This document shows positions 11,577-19,408 of a DNA stretch of 64,000 nt, piece by piece. Origin of the DNA: Lactobacillus kefiranofaciens (GTDB lineage: Bacteria > Bacillota > Bacilli > Lactobacillales > Lactobacillaceae); assembly GCF_900103655.1 (NCBI RefSeq), contig NZ_FMXC01000001.1, positions 124,001 to 188,000 of the forward strand, given 5' to 3'. Position numbers and translations under genes: made by a program. The notes below the pieces were generated by a model. That model did no database searches. It was given only the letters and a program-made list of their open reading frames with translations, and was not told the DNA's origin. Every line of letters starts with the position of its first letter. Position 1 is the first letter of the stretch.

Positions 11577-14024
11577 ATGAAGGAAACTAATATTCCGAAT
11601 ATTGTTGTTAATGATGATGTTGGTCAGTTAACCGATGAAGATCGGAAGAAAGCATTTGTTCTGTGGTTTGATCAATTACGTCGTGAAGACGTTAACTTAG
11701 TAGGTGGCAAGTCATCTTCGTTAGGTGAATTAACTTCTGGTACGGATGTTCCAGTACCTTATGGTTATGCGACAACCTCAACCGCTTACCGCTACTTTAT
11801 GAAAACTACGGGCTGTCGTGAAAAGGTTGATCAGCTTTTGGCTACTTTGAAAGATCCAGAAGATTCAGATGAATTACATCGTGTAGCATCAACAATCAGA
11901 AAAGTAATTAAGAGTGCTAAAATGCCAGAAATTTTGGCAACGATTATTGGTGATTCATATGATCAATTAGCTAAGAGAATGGGGCAAAATGAACCTTACG
12001 TAGCTGTTCGTTCTAGTGCGACTGCAGAAGATTTGCCAAATGCAAGTTTTGCCGGTGAACAAGATACTTACTTAAACGTTCATGGTCGGGACAATGTTAT
12101 CCGTAAAGTGCAAGATTGTTATGCTTCACTGTATACTGATCGTGCAACTTATTATAGAATTAAGCAACACTTCCCTGAAGAAAAGGTTGCCTTATCTGCG
12201 GCTATTCAAATGATGGCCTTTTCAAAAGCTGCTGGTGTAATGTTCACAGTTAATGTAGCTACTGGTGATGACACTAAGGTAATGATCGAAGGTTCATGGG
12301 GCTTAGGTGAATATATTGTTCAAGGTACTGTAACGCCAGATAACTACGTTGTTGATAAAAAGACGATGACCATCTCAAGCAAGACAATTAACAATAAAAA
12401 TATTGAGTTAATTCGCCTGCCAGGTGGTGGTGTCGAACAAAGAGATGTACCAGAAGATATTGCTAAGAAGCCAGCTTTAACTGATGAGCAAATAATTGAG
12501 CTTGCAGGCTATGCAGAGCAAATCGAAAAGCACTATGGCTGTTATATGGACATGGAGTGGTCACTAGATCAAAATGATAAGTTATGGTTAGTCCAAGCCC
12601 GTCCTGAGACTGTTTGGTCACAGCGTAAGAAGAATGAAAAAGATGAAAGCTCATCAACAAATGAAGTTGCTATTACTAAAGACCACAAAGTTTTATTAAA
12701 AGGTTTGCCAGCTAGCCCGGGTCTTGCTGCAGGCAAGGTTCACGTAATTGACGATCCAAAGGATATTAGCGAATTCAAGAAGGGCGAAATCTTAGTAACT
12801 CTGATGACTTCACCAGACTGGGTGCCTGCAATGAAGAAAGCCAGCGCAATCATTACTAATAATGGTGGCATGACTTGCCACGCTGCTATTGTATCTCGTG
12901 AAATGCAAATTCCTTGTTTGGTTGGTACTACAAGCCGTGGCACGGCAGCAACCAAAGCCTTGAAGACTGGTCAAATCGTAACTGTTGATGCTAAAGATGG
13001 TGTCGTTTATGAAGGCAAGACTGAAGAAGTGGCTAAGCCGAAGGCAACTACTCAAGCAGCACCACAAGTTGCAGAGTATTTTCCACCAACAGCAACCAAA
13101 GTTATGATGAATTTAGGTGATCCAGATTTAGCTGAAAAATACTCAAGCTTGCCAGCAGATGGTATTGGTTTGATGCGGGAAGAATTTTTATGGACTACTT
13201 ATATTCACCAGCACCCACTATATTTAATTGAAACTGGACATCCAGAAAGAGTAGTAAATGAGTTAGCTAGTGGTATTAGCAAAGTCGCTCGTGCAATGGC
13301 ACCGCGTCCAGTTGTTTTGAGATTTTCAGACTTTAAGTCAGGTGAATATCGCAACTTAAAGGGTGGAGAAAAGTATGAGCCACATGAACCAGCTGATCTA
13401 TTAGGTTGGCGTGGAGCTTCACGTTATTATGATCCGAAGTACATTAATGCGTTCAAGCTAGAATTAGAAGCAGTTAAGAAGGTACGCAATGATTATGGTT
13501 TGAAGAACTTGAATGTCATGATTCCATTCTGCAGAACCGTTGATGAAGCACGTAAAGTTACTGATATTATGCGTGATCAAGGTTTGGTTAGAAATGCCGA
13601 CTTTAAAGTCTACATGATGGCTGAAATTCCATCCAACATTATTTTGGCTGATCAATTTAACCAATATGTAGATGGATACTCAATTGGTTCAAATGACTTA
13701 ACTATGTTGATCCTTGGCTGTGATCGTAATAATGATACGGTTTCTAGTTTATTTGATGAGCGTAATTTGGCAGTTAAGCGTGCAATTCGCCATTTGATTA
13801 AAGTTGCACACAAGGATGGCAAGACAGTTTCAATCTGTGGTCAAGCTCCATCAGAATATCCAGAATTTACTGAATTCTTAGTTAGAAGTGGGATCGACTA
13901 TGTATCTGTCAACCCAGATATGGTGAAGGAAACCAAGTTGAATGTGGCCCATTATGAACAAAGAATTTTATTAGATCATGCAACTGGACTAGGTCGTCAA
14001 GATCCAACTGATTATGAATGGTAA
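11577..14024 (+). CDS. ppsA: Phosphoenolpyruvate synthase (pyruvate, water dikinase)
   Basis: The enzyme makes PEP, AMP and phosphate from pyruvate, ATP and water, allowing growth on C3 compounds. The 815-residue product has an N-terminal ATP/pyruvate-binding domain (VGGKSSSLGEL, YVAVRSSATAEDLPNASFAG), the swivelling phosphohistidine domain with GGMTCHAAIVS (His435, Thr433) and the C-terminal TIM barrel ending GSNDLTML. Thr two residues before His is the residue modified by PPSR-type regulators, and one is encoded at 37920. ATG 11577 is preferred; GTG 11568 is possible. It is a single-gene unit with its own promoter, cre and terminator. Confidence 0.93.
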   Translation: MKETNIPNIVVNDDVGQLTDEDRKKAFVLWFDQLRREDVNLVGGKSSSLGELTSGTDVPVPYGYATTSTAYRYFMKTTGCREKVDQLLATLKDPEDSDELHRVASTIRKVIKSAKMPEILATIIGDSYDQLAKRMGQNEPYVAVRSSATAEDLPNASFAGEQDTYLNVHGRDNVIRKVQDCYASLYTDRATYYRIKQHFPEEKVALSAAIQMMAFSKAAGVMFTVNVATGDDTKVMIEGSWGLGEYIVQGTVTPDNYVVDKKTMTISSKTINNKNIELIRLPGGGVEQRDVPEDIAKKPALTDEQIIELAGYAEQIEKHYGCYMDMEWSLDQNDKLWLVQARPETVWSQRKKNEKDESSSTNEVAITKDHKVLLKGLPASPGLAAGKVHVIDDPKDISEFKKGEILVTLMTSPDWVPAMKKASAIITNNGGMTCHAAIVSREMQIPCLVGTTSRGTAATKALKTGQIVTVDAKDGVVYEGKTEEVAKPKATTQAAPQVAEYFPPTATKVMMNLGDPDLAEKYSSLPADGIGLMREEFLWTTYIHQHPLYLIETGHPERVVNELASGISKVARAMAPRPVVLRFSDFKSGEYRNLKGGEKYEPHEPADLLGWRGASRYYDPKYINAFKLELEAVKKVRNDYGLKNLNVMIPFCRTVDEARKVTDIMRDQGLVRNADFKVYMMAEIPSNIILADQFNQYVDGYSIGSNDLTMLILGCDRNNDTVSSLFDERNLAVKRAIRHLIKVAHKDGKTVSICGQAPSEYPEFTEFLVRSGIDYVSVNPDMVKETKLNVAHYEQRILLDHATGLGRQDPTDYEW

Positions 14025-14133
14025 AAGTAGTTGTCAATTATTTTAAGTTGGCTATTGATCTAATAATGAAAGATGGCTATACTAAAGGAAATATTATGTC
14101 ACCGCTGGTGATATAAGATCAACAGAAATGAAA

Positions 14134-14178
14134 AAACTACCCCTAACAGGAATATCTTGCTAGGGGTAGTTATTTTTT
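14134..14178. terminator. Bidirectional terminator between ppsA and the MupG-like gene
   Basis: AACTACCCCTAACAGG pairs with CTTGCTAGGGGTAGTT over about 16 bp (14135-14150 with 14156-14171), with A and T runs on the two sides. The stop codon of the minus-strand gene (14160-14162) lies inside the stem. Confidence 0.85.
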
Positions 14179-15272
14179 TGCCATTTGCTAGTTAGTTTGA
14201 ATTTGGTCCAAGGTTTGATAAAGTCAAGCAAGAATAATTCATCTGCTTGAATTGAACCAATTTTATTCTTTCTAGGTTCTTTATGTGGTTGAAGAATGAT
14301 TTGCAGTTCATTTTTGTAAATGCCAAAATTATCATTGCCAATTACGATATCTCCACGCTGAAATTCTTCATTATTATCATGAGGAGTATTCGTGATATCC
14401 TTATAAGTTACTCGTGGAATGGTTGACCGGATAACAGCTTGGGTCATATCTCCGCGACGAAAATGCTGCGTTTCTTCTACAATCGTTTTTTCAATGTCAG
14501 AAATGTCTTTTACATAGTCAACATGTAGCATTAATTGGTAACGATTAACTTTTGCTAAGGCTTTAAGTTCAGTTTCACTTGCATAGGCATTACCAATAAT
14601 TACGTCATCAATCATATTAGAAGCAAAAAGATGCATTGCTTGAACGTCGATAGGCAAATCTCGATCTTCTTCCAAGGTAGGTAATCCATCTTCCACATTC
14701 CAAGGTCCAATTTTTCCCGTTTGGCTAGAAACAAAGGCGGCAGTGTGAATACCGAATTTTTTAAAGCGCTGACTGCATTTTAGAAAAAAGTCATAGGGAA
14801 GAGCAGTACCTCGTTGAGGATAAAAATTATGGCAACCATAAATAAATGGGGTATTAGCTTGGTAAGAAATAATATTATTTAGGTAGTCAACATCATTACT
14901 CATATTAAGTTCAATGATTAAACCATATGGATTAAATGACAGCATTGCTTCAGTTGCACCGTCAAAAGCTTGATCCAAGCGAATTCCTGCTGCTCCAGTT
15001 TCTGCAAAAAATTTTAAGTCAGAATAGCTAATGTTTAACTGATCAAATAATTGTGGTGATACATCTAAAAAGGTTTGGTAGCCTAATTGATTACCGTATT
15101 TAATAATTTTTTTATATTTTGCTTGGGTCTCAGCAAGACTTCCTTGCACTTCTAGCATGCTCATAAAGATGCGACTAAAGCCATATTTGTGTCCTAATTC
15201 TAAGTAACGGGCATTGTCTTCAAAATTGCTGTGGTCTGGATAAATTGACAGACCTAAAGATCTCATTGTCAT
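14160..15272 (-). CDS. MupG-like TIM-barrel protein (DUF871)
   Basis: This 370-residue protein belongs to the DUF871 family. Its characterised member MupG is a 6-phospho-N-acetylmuramidase that splits MurNAc-6P-GlcNAc during cell-wall recycling. Family-typical parts are the start MRSLGLSIYPDHS, the barrel segment GAAGIRLDQAFDG, CHNFYPQRGT and a C-terminal cyclophilin-like domain with RGDIVIGND. The ATG at 15272 follows GAGGT by seven bases. No MurNAc PTS or MurQ-like gene is nearby, so the substrate is inferred from the family only. Confidence 0.85.
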   Translation of the reverse strand: MTMRSLGLSIYPDHSNFEDNARYLELGHKYGFSRIFMSMLEVQGSLAETQAKYKKIIKYGNQLGYQTFLDVSPQLFDQLNISYSDLKFFAETGAAGIRLDQAFDGATEAMLSFNPYGLIIELNMSNDVDYLNNIISYQANTPFIYGCHNFYPQRGTALPYDFFLKCSQRFKKFGIHTAAFVSSQTGKIGPWNVEDGLPTLEEDRDLPIDVQAMHLFASNMIDDVIIGNAYASETELKALAKVNRYQLMLHVDYVKDISDIEKTIVEETQHFRRGDMTQAVIRSTIPRVTYKDITNTPHDNNEEFQRGDIVIGNDNFGIYKNELQIILQPHKEPRKNKIGSIQADELFLLDFIKPWTKFKLTSKWQKNNYP

Positions 15273-15352
15273 TAGGAATACCTCATTTCATATGTGTCTA
15301 TACCAATTATAGCGAACATTTGAATAAAGGTCTAGTCCAATGGTCAAAAACA

Positions 15353-15381
15353 AAATGGATGAACTTAGCGTCCATCCATTT
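15353..15381 (-). terminator. Terminator after cysK
   Basis: AAATGGATG (15353-15361) pairs with CATCCATTT (15373-15381). Read on the minus strand the stem is followed by a T-rich tail. It ends the metA-like/cysK unit. Confidence 0.75.
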
Positions 15382-15391
15382 GCATTTACTT

Positions 15392-16321
15392 TTAAGCTTT
15401 GAATAAAGCAGTAGAAAGGTAACGATCTCCACCGTCAGGAACAACAGTAACCACGTTATGACCCTTACCCAATTCTTTAGCTAATTTGATTGCACCGTGA
15501 ATATTTGCTCCAGCTGAAATGCCTGGTAAGAAGCCTTCATTTTTGGCAACTTCGCGTGCAGTATTCATTGCCTCATTTGTTGAGACTTCAATCACACCAT
15601 CATAAACGTTTTTATCCAAATTCTGAGGAATAAAGCCAGCGGCAATACCTTGTATACCATGTTTGCCTGTTTTACCGTCTTTTAGAAGAGGCGATTCAGC
15701 GGGTTCTAAGGCGTAAACCTTGGTGTTAGCATCTTCACGTTTTAACGCACGACCAATGCCTGAGAGAGTACCACCAGTGCCTACTCCAGCTACAAAAGCA
15801 TCAATAGGTTGCCCAATAGCATTCATTGCACTGATAATCTCAGGTCCAGTAGTTAATTCATGGATATTAGGATTTTCGGGATTATCAAATTGCATTGGCA
15901 TGTAATAGCCTTTTTCTTTAACTAGTTCTTCTGCCTTAGCGATCGAGCCTTTCATGCCGTCACTACCAGGAGTTAGGATAAGTTCAGCACCATAGCCTTT
16001 CATTAATTTACGTCGTTCAACACTCATTGTCTCTGGCATAACGATAATGATATGATAGCCTTTAGCTGCGGCAACCATTGCTAAGCCAATACCAGTATTG
16101 CCTGAGGTTGGTTCAATGATCGTTTGATCTGGTTTTAAATTACCGTCACGTTCAGCTTTTTCAATCATAGCTAAGGCAATTCTGTCTTTGATAGAACCAG
16201 CAGGATTTTCAAATTCTAATTTAACATAAACATTAGCTGCGTCTTCTGGAACTACCTGGTTTAGTTTTAATAATGGCGTATTGCCCACTAACTCTGTAAC
16301 TGAATTAAATACTGTATTCAT
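15392..16321 (-). CDS. cysK: Cysteine synthase (O-acetylserine sulfhydrylase)
   Basis: CysK is a PLP enzyme that makes cysteine from O-acetylserine and sulfide. The 309-residue protein has GNTPLLKL near the start, the PLP lysine in [10 protein letters not shown], the substrate loop [12 protein letters not shown] and the phosphate-binding [12 protein letters not shown]. It lies 15 bp after the MetA-like acyltransferase on the same strand. This places the acyl donor step and the sulfhydrylation step in one operon. Confidence 0.94.
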   Translation of the reverse strand: MNTVFNSVTELVGNTPLLKLNQVVPEDAANVYVKLEFENPAGSIKDRIALAMIEKAERDGNLKPDQTIIEPTSGNTGIGLAMVAAAKGYHIIIVMPETMSVERRKLMKGYGAELILTPGSDGMKGSIAKAEELVKEKGYYMPMQFDNPENPNIHELTTGPEIISAMNAIGQPIDAFVAGVGTGGTLSGIGRALKREDANTKVYALEPAESPLLKDGKTGKHGIQGIAAGFIPQNLDKNVYDGVIEVSTNEAMNTAREVAKNEGFLPGISAGANIHGAIKLAKELGKGHNVVTVVPDGGDRYLSTALFKA

Positions 16322-16336
16322 AATTTTACCTCTTGT

Positions 16337-17125
16337 TTATTCTAAAACTAATTTGTTTTGTTTAACTTGTTTAAGCCCGTTAGTAAAAAATATTTGCTGT
16401 GTGTTCCGCCATTGAAAGAAGGGAGCAGCCATATTATAGTTTGCCGGCTTTTTGTAATTGCGCTCTGGGTGAGCAGCTACTTCTCGTTGATACTCATCTT
16501 TTAAGCCGTTTTGATCGTATTCGATATGAGAAAAAATAAAACTTTGCTCAGGCTTGTCAGGATTAGAAACCATAAACAAATGTCCATTATCGTCTACTGC
16601 ATTGATTACTAAATGTGGATTTTGCAGGATTTGTTTTTTATCCATTTCTGCATAGCGTGCATGAGGAGCGATAAATCCTTGACTAAGTCTATCTAATAAA
16701 GGATGTGGTGCGATAATTAGATGTGGATAAATTCCAAAGATTTTTTCGGATAAGATTTGTTTTTGAATTCCATAAAAATGGTTAAGAGCAACCATTGCAC
16801 CCCAACAGAAATACAACTGTGGGATTTTTAATTGATTAAGTTTATTAAGCAAACATCGAATTTCCTCGATATAGGTCACATCTTGAAATTTAATTTGATC
16901 GATAGGTGAACCTGTGATAATAAAACCATCTAGGGTATTAATTTGTTCTAAATTGAGTGGTTTGGAAGTTTGAGCAACTTCATTAGGTACTAATCGATTT
17001 AGATAATGCATGCGCGGATAGAAGAATATCAATTCGGTATTAGGTAAGACAGAAGCAAATCTTCTTTGCGTATCTAATTTATCATGCATTAGGTTCAAAA
17101 TGCCTATTTTTAATTGCTTAGTCAA
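16337..17125 (-). CDS. MetA-family homoserine/serine O-acyltransferase
   Basis: The protein belongs to the MetA family, which acylates homoserine. It has Cys107 in YFCWGAM (the acyl-enzyme nucleophile position), ITGSPID, APHARYAE and SHIEYD, equivalent to the family HPEYD motif. At 262 residues it is shorter than typical MetA (about 300). Because it precedes cysK, it may in practice acetylate serine; I recall that role being reported for lactobacillus homologues but cannot verify it here. It starts at TTG 17125 behind AAGGAGG. Confidence 0.82.
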   Translation of the reverse strand: MTKQLKIGILNLMHDKLDTQRRFASVLPNTELIFFYPRMHYLNRLVPNEVAQTSKPLNLEQINTLDGFIITGSPIDQIKFQDVTYIEEIRCLLNKLNQLKIPQLYFCWGAMVALNHFYGIQKQILSEKIFGIYPHLIIAPHPLLDRLSQGFIAPHARYAEMDKKQILQNPHLVINAVDDNGHLFMVSNPDKPEQSFIFSHIEYDQNGLKDEYQREVAAHPERNYKKPANYNMAAPFFQWRNTQQIFFTNGLKQVKQNKLVLE

Positions 17126-17160
17126 GTTTTAACCTCCTTACTTTTTATCAGTTATAAGTA

Positions 17161-17188
17161 TTATATAGCTTATTTAAAATAAGTGAAG
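17161..17188 (-). promoter_or_regulatory. Promoter with embedded palindrome ahead of the metA-like/cysK operon
   Basis: On the minus strand TTCACT (17183-17188) and TATAAT (17161-17166) are 16 bp apart. A perfect 15-bp palindrome with one central base, CTTATTTAAAATAAG, fills 17170-17184 between the two boxes. That is a good position for a repressor operator. The regulator is not evident. Confidence 0.55.
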
Positions 17189-17206
17189 AAATTAAGCTTA
17201 AAAGAA

Positions 17207-17225
17207 CTGGCAATTTTTGCCAGTC
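17207..17225 (-). terminator. Hairpin after the cls pseudogene
   Basis: ACTGGCAA (17207-17214) pairs with TTGCCAGT (17218-17225) and is followed on the minus strand by TCTTTT. It is a moderate intrinsic terminator. Confidence 0.65.
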
Positions 17226-17235
17226 GGAAAAAGTT

Positions 17236-18724
17236 TTAGAAAATAGGTGAGAGCAAGCGAGAAAAGTATTGTTTGAACTTCAGCCACGATGATTGCTTGT
17301 CAAAATAGTCTGTGGTTAATAATGTACAATCAGCTAGATCTTTTTCAAAAATCTTCTTTAGTTGCACAGTTAATGCTTCATTATAATTAAATGAGTTAAC
17401 TTCAAAATTAAGAGTATAGCTACGGAAGTTTTGATTAGCTGAACCAACTGAAGAAATATTAGAACCACTCACTACAGTCTTAGCATGGATAAAACCATTA
17501 TTATATTTATAAATTTTTACACCGTGAGTTACTAAATACTTAGCATAGTATTCGGTTGCGCGGTAAACAAAGGGATGATCAGGCATGCAAGGGATCATGA
17601 TTCTAACATCAACGCCACTATTGGCTGCAATGATTAAAGCCTCTAGCACTGAGTCTTCCGGAATTAAGTAAGGCGTTTGGATATAGACATATTTTTTTGC
17701 ACTAGCGATAATTCCTTCATAGCCGCGCCGGATGCCATAATGTTCATTGTCTGGACCAGAAGATACGATTTGCATAGCGACATTGTTGTTTTGATTCATG
17801 CTATTACGATTGACTTTAAATTTTTCAATTCATCAAGTTTGAATTTAGGTAAATTTGTTCTTCTAGTAGAGGTGTTCCAGTCCATGGCGAAACGCACTTC
17901 CATTAAAATTGGAGCTTGACCAACAACCCGCAGATGTGTATCGCGCCAGTGTCCAAATTTTTCAGAACGATCAACATATTGATCTCCAATATTAAAACCA
18001 CCAATGTAACCGACATTATGATCAATAATAACTAATTGCGGTGCAAGTGATAATTCATTCTAGGAGTAGTGAACCAATGCTTTTTAGAAGTAGATAAGAA
18101 AGGCTGAGCCTGTCCACCTAATTCTCTTAGATGATCAAAGAAAGCGGGCTTAGTGCCACGTGAGCCAGTACTATCATAAATTACTCTAACTTTGACACCA
18201 TTTTTTGCGGCCTCTTCTAGCGCGGCTAATATTTGTTTACCTAATTGATCATCAAAAAAGGTATAAAATTCTAAGCTGATAGATTCTTTAGCATTCTTAA
18301 TATCCTGAATCATGCGTTTGAACAATTCCGAGCCCTTGATAAAAACTTTTACTTGATTATCAAAGGTCATAATAGCATCGTCATTGTTTAAATTCAGTTC
18401 CGTTAGCATCCGAGCCCTTGTCATATGCTCTTCTTTAGGTAAAAGATCCTCGTCTTTAAGCATTTTTCGTTGCTGTCTTAAATAATGCTCGCGAACCTCT
18501 TTCTGTTCTGCTTGCAAAGCGAAGATTTCATCATGTGATAATTGTCTACCAAAGAAGAGATATAAGATAAATCCAACTCCTGGTAAGACACTTAACACCA
18601 ACATCCACGCCCAGGTAGCCACAACACTGCGGCGACTTCTAAAGACTGTCCATACTGCAAAAAAGATGTTGATTAACCATAAAACTTCAATAGTGCGACG
18701 AATAACGTCCCAAGTTAAAACCAT
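17236..18724 (-). pseudogene. cls: Cardiolipin synthase, two frameshifts and a lost catalytic residue
   Basis: Cls joins phosphatidylglycerol molecules into cardiolipin at the membrane. The N-terminal part (from ATG 18724, MVLTWDVIRR) has two membrane segments and PLD domain 1. It stops at 18032 inside the first HKD motif: adding one base near 18035-18038 restores HRKLVIID. The middle part reads on in a second frame (GYIGGFNIGDQY) until a second one-base loss in the T5 run at 17821-17825. The last part holds HKD motif 2, which reads HAKTVVSG, so the Asp is replaced by Gly, and the following ANMD is ANQN. Repaired, the product would be about 496 residues. The missing Asp suggests genuine decay. 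Confidence 0.85.
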
Positions 18725-18811
18725 AATTACTCTTCCTTTCTTACTAAATAATTTTAGCAGATTTTGTATAGAAAATTTTATTAAAAAGTATCGCAAAAAT
18801 AGGGTATTTTT

Positions 18812-18820
18812 TGTTAAAAT
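18812..18820 (+). promoter_or_regulatory. Extended -10 of the SLAP-protein gene
   Basis: TGTTAAAAT is an extended -10 (TGn plus TAAAAT at 18815-18820). No good -35 is visible. It lies about 40 bp ahead of ATG 18862. Confidence 0.45.
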
Positions 18821-18861
18821 AAAGCTGAAGACAGAATAAACATTGCGAGGGGGTAGATATT

Positions 18862-19353
18862 ATGAAAAAGATTATCTATGTAGCAGGTGTAATGTTAGCT
18901 AGCATGACTTTGGCTAGCACAACAGCTCCAGTTGTTAGTGCTGTATCTTCCAATCCAATCAGACAGGGTAAAAAGTTAAACTTAACCCGCGGTGCCGGTG
19001 TTTATAACAGGAAAGGCATTAAGGTTGGTCATTTGAAAAAAGGCAAGGTTTATAAGGTTCGTGCCATTAAGATAATCAATGGTAATACCTATGTTAAAAT
19101 TGCCAAGAATAGATTTGTGAAAAAAGAAGCTTTCTTACCATATTCTGAATCAACTATTAAGGTAATGAATAAAATTAAGAAACCATCATTTGTTTATGAT
19201 GAAAAAGGTGAAAAAATTCCTGGTAAGTTTTTGAGAAGAGGTACTAAGGTTCATTACTTGGGACACAAAGAGATTGAAGAGAAGCCATTTGTAAAAATTG
19301 GTGCTGGTGAATATGTTAAGGCTATGAACGTTCTGACTACATTGATGAATTAA
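18862..19353 (+). CDS. Small secreted protein with S-layer-type (SLAP) repeats
   Basis: The 163-residue protein has a Sec signal peptide (about 1-27, ending VVSAVSS) followed by two copies of a basic repeat. The copies run from about 35 to 95 and about 105 to 160, each with a 'VY(N/D)..G.K..G..L..G..V' pattern. This matches the SLAP domain that binds S-layer and S-layer-associated proteins non-covalently to wall polymers in the acidophilus group. It is almost only the wall-binding part, so it probably coats the cell surface. It starts behind GAGGGGG. A terminator follows. Confidence 0.8.
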   Translation: MKKIIYVAGVMLASMTLASTTAPVVSAVSSNPIRQGKKLNLTRGAGVYNRKGIKVGHLKKGKVYKVRAIKIINGNTYVKIAKNRFVKKEAFLPYSESTIKVMNKIKKPSFVYDEKGEKIPGKFLRRGTKVHYLGHKEIEEKPFVKIGAGEYVKAMNVLTTLMN

Positions 19354-19361
19354 GTGTAAAT

Positions 19362-19396
19362 AAATAACCTAGGATTGAGATTTTCCTAGGTTATTT
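19362..19396. terminator. Bidirectional terminator between SLAP gene and ATPase
   Basis: A perfect 13-bp stem, AAATAACCTAGGA (19362-19374) with TCCTAGGTTATTT (19384-19396), has A and T flanks on both strands and separates convergent genes. Confidence 0.9.
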
Positions 19397-19408
19397 TTCT
19401 GTATTTAG

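Noticed and set aside
12463-13067. Several minus-strand ORFs inside the PEP synthase gene
   Set aside because: They are opposite an intact, motif-rich coding frame and show no protein features of their own.
17236-17799. A short stand-alone phospholipase-D-like protein
   Set aside because: It is the last third of Cls; the missing middle is present in another frame between 17800 and 18040.
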